Source of the DNA: Luteimonas panaciterrae
GTDB lineage: Bacteria > Pseudomonadota > Gammaproteobacteria > Xanthomonadales > Xanthomonadaceae
NCBI RefSeq assembly: GCF_020511115.1
Contig: NZ_JAJAVH010000015.1
Span: 62,001-126,000, forward strand
DNA length: 64,000 nucleotides
Reading direction: 5' to 3'
Of this stretch, positions 63,454-64,000 are shown one piece after another. How positions within the stretch are numbered: the stretch's first letter is position 1; the number at the start of each line of letters is the position of its first letter. The position numbers and the translations under genes were made by a program. Below the pieces are notes generated by a model. The model was not told the DNA's origin and did no database searches. It was given only the letters and a program-made list of their open reading frames with translations.

Positions 63454-64000
63454 CTATGGTTTTCGAAGGACTTTCAACAGCCAGTCCCGCATCTCACGCA
63501 TGTCGGCTTTCGCGTACAGCACTGGCCCGGATACGGCCAACGCCGCCAACTGTTCGCGACTGCCCGCATTGGCCTCTGCGTCGACGAAAGCCGTCCTTTG
63601 ATCGGAGGGTACTTTCCGCAGGCGCCTTTGGGCACTGTCCAAACGCTCTCCCAGCTCCGCCGCTTCCAGCTTGCCGAGGTTGCCCGCACTGCGCGGTGCG
63701 GAGTCCGCGGCCCAGGCGCGCGCGTCCTTCCACAGATCCAGGTTCTGATCCCATTCCTGGATCCCGACGCCGGAATCAGTCCATGTCGGGTTGAACAACA
63801 ACTGCTTGCGGTCCAGTTGCTTGTAAGCGCCGTCGACGTAGCACTCGATTTTCTGGTCCGAACCGGAAGAGGCCAGCCGCACGAAGAAAGCGCCCAGCTG
63901 CGAGTCGACGCCGCCGGAGAATTTCGTCTTCGCCTCGATCCTCAACAGCACGATGTACCGACCCGCGAAAGGCATCAGGATGGCGCCGTCCACGTACTCT
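63454..64000 (-). CDS. Hypothetical protein, 3' part (runs off the window)
   Basis: Frame open to the right edge, so the N-terminus is missing. About 180 residues are visible: a beta-rich part (GRYIVLLRIEAKTKFSGGVD, QKIECYVDGAYKQLDRKQLL) and a helical C-terminus (LDSAQRRLRKVPSDQRTAFVDAEA ... MREMRDWLLKVLRKP). Composition matches GC-rich core genes. No family recognised. Confidence 0.65.
   Translation of the reverse strand, partial: EYVDGAILMPFAGRYIVLLRIEAKTKFSGGVDSQLGAFFVRLASSGSDQKIECYVDGAYKQLDRKQLLFNPTWTDSGVGIQEWDQNLDLWKDARAWAADSAPRSAGNLGKLEAAELGERLDSAQRRLRKVPSDQRTAFVDAEANAGSREQLAALAVSGPVLYAKADMREMRDWLLKVLRKP

Noticed and set aside
1..64000. CRISPR arrays, tRNA/rRNA genes, insertion sequences, T4SS structural genes
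   Set aside because: Looked for on both strands; no repeat-spacer pattern, cloverleaf, transposase or VirB/VirD4-like protein was found in the window.

Overview
The window is a high-GC chromosomal segment that looks like the order Xanthomonadales (a Lysobacter-, Luteimonas- or Rhodanobacteraceae-like gammaproteobacterium). The evidence is the glnD-dapD-yffB-dapE gene order, two proteins with the C-terminal XVIPCD-type tail used by the bacterial-killing type IV secretion system of this order, several TonB-dependent receptors, and a giant NdvB-like cyclic glucan synthase. I saw no rRNA, tRNA, CRISPR array, insertion sequence, integrase or phage gene.

Layout. 1-4.0 kb: end of glnD, then dapD, yffB and dapE, a lysine/diaminopimelate cluster linked by ATGA overlaps. 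4.0-5.3 kb: an orphan gene and aquaporin Z. 5.6-9.8 kb: a mirrored four-gene cassette, ankyrin protein / lipase effector / lipase effector / ankyrin protein, read here as two paralogous toxin-immunity pairs for an X-type T4SS that is encoded elsewhere. 9.9-12.0 kb: pirin, a lipoprotein and endonuclease V. 12.1-24.9 kb: two divergent blocks that together look like a murein-peptide scavenging island. The left block is NlpC/P60 peptidase, L-Ala-D/L-Glu epimerase, RpiR regulator, YkuD-fold L,D-transpeptidase and a dicarboxylate/amino-acid symporter. The right block is a transglutaminase-like protein, an Oar-like TonB receptor, a beta-lactamase-fold serine hydrolase and a VanX-type D-Ala-D-Ala dipeptidase. 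24.9-30.2 kb: an oxidoreductase-like gene behind a hairpin-rich possible leader or small RNA, a histone-H1-like protein, a secreted protein and a MASE1 membrane protein.

30.5-44.4 kb is a stress and redox region. It holds an ECF41-type sigma factor with cupin and carboxymuconolactone-decarboxylase neighbours, a stand-alone sigma-4 fragment coupled to a LysR gene, an NmrA-like reductase, two Ohr/OsmC proteins, a MarR regulator, a CcdA/thioredoxin pair, cytochrome P460, two alpha/beta hydrolases, an SDR and an OmpR/histidine-kinase pair. The sigma gene and the sigma-4 fragment each carry a close match to the ECF41 promoter, with 16-nt spacing, ending exactly 8 nt before the start codon. This suggests leaderless, autoregulated transcripts.

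44.5-49.2 kb: a TonB receptor divergent from a phytase-like beta-propeller lipoprotein, a START-like secreted protein, and a small gene coupled to ndvB. 49.2-57.9 kb: the NdvB-like synthase. 58-64 kb is gene-poor: small unknown genes, an RsbRD-type sensor kinase, an M23 peptidase, and the 3' part of an unknown gene running off the right edge.
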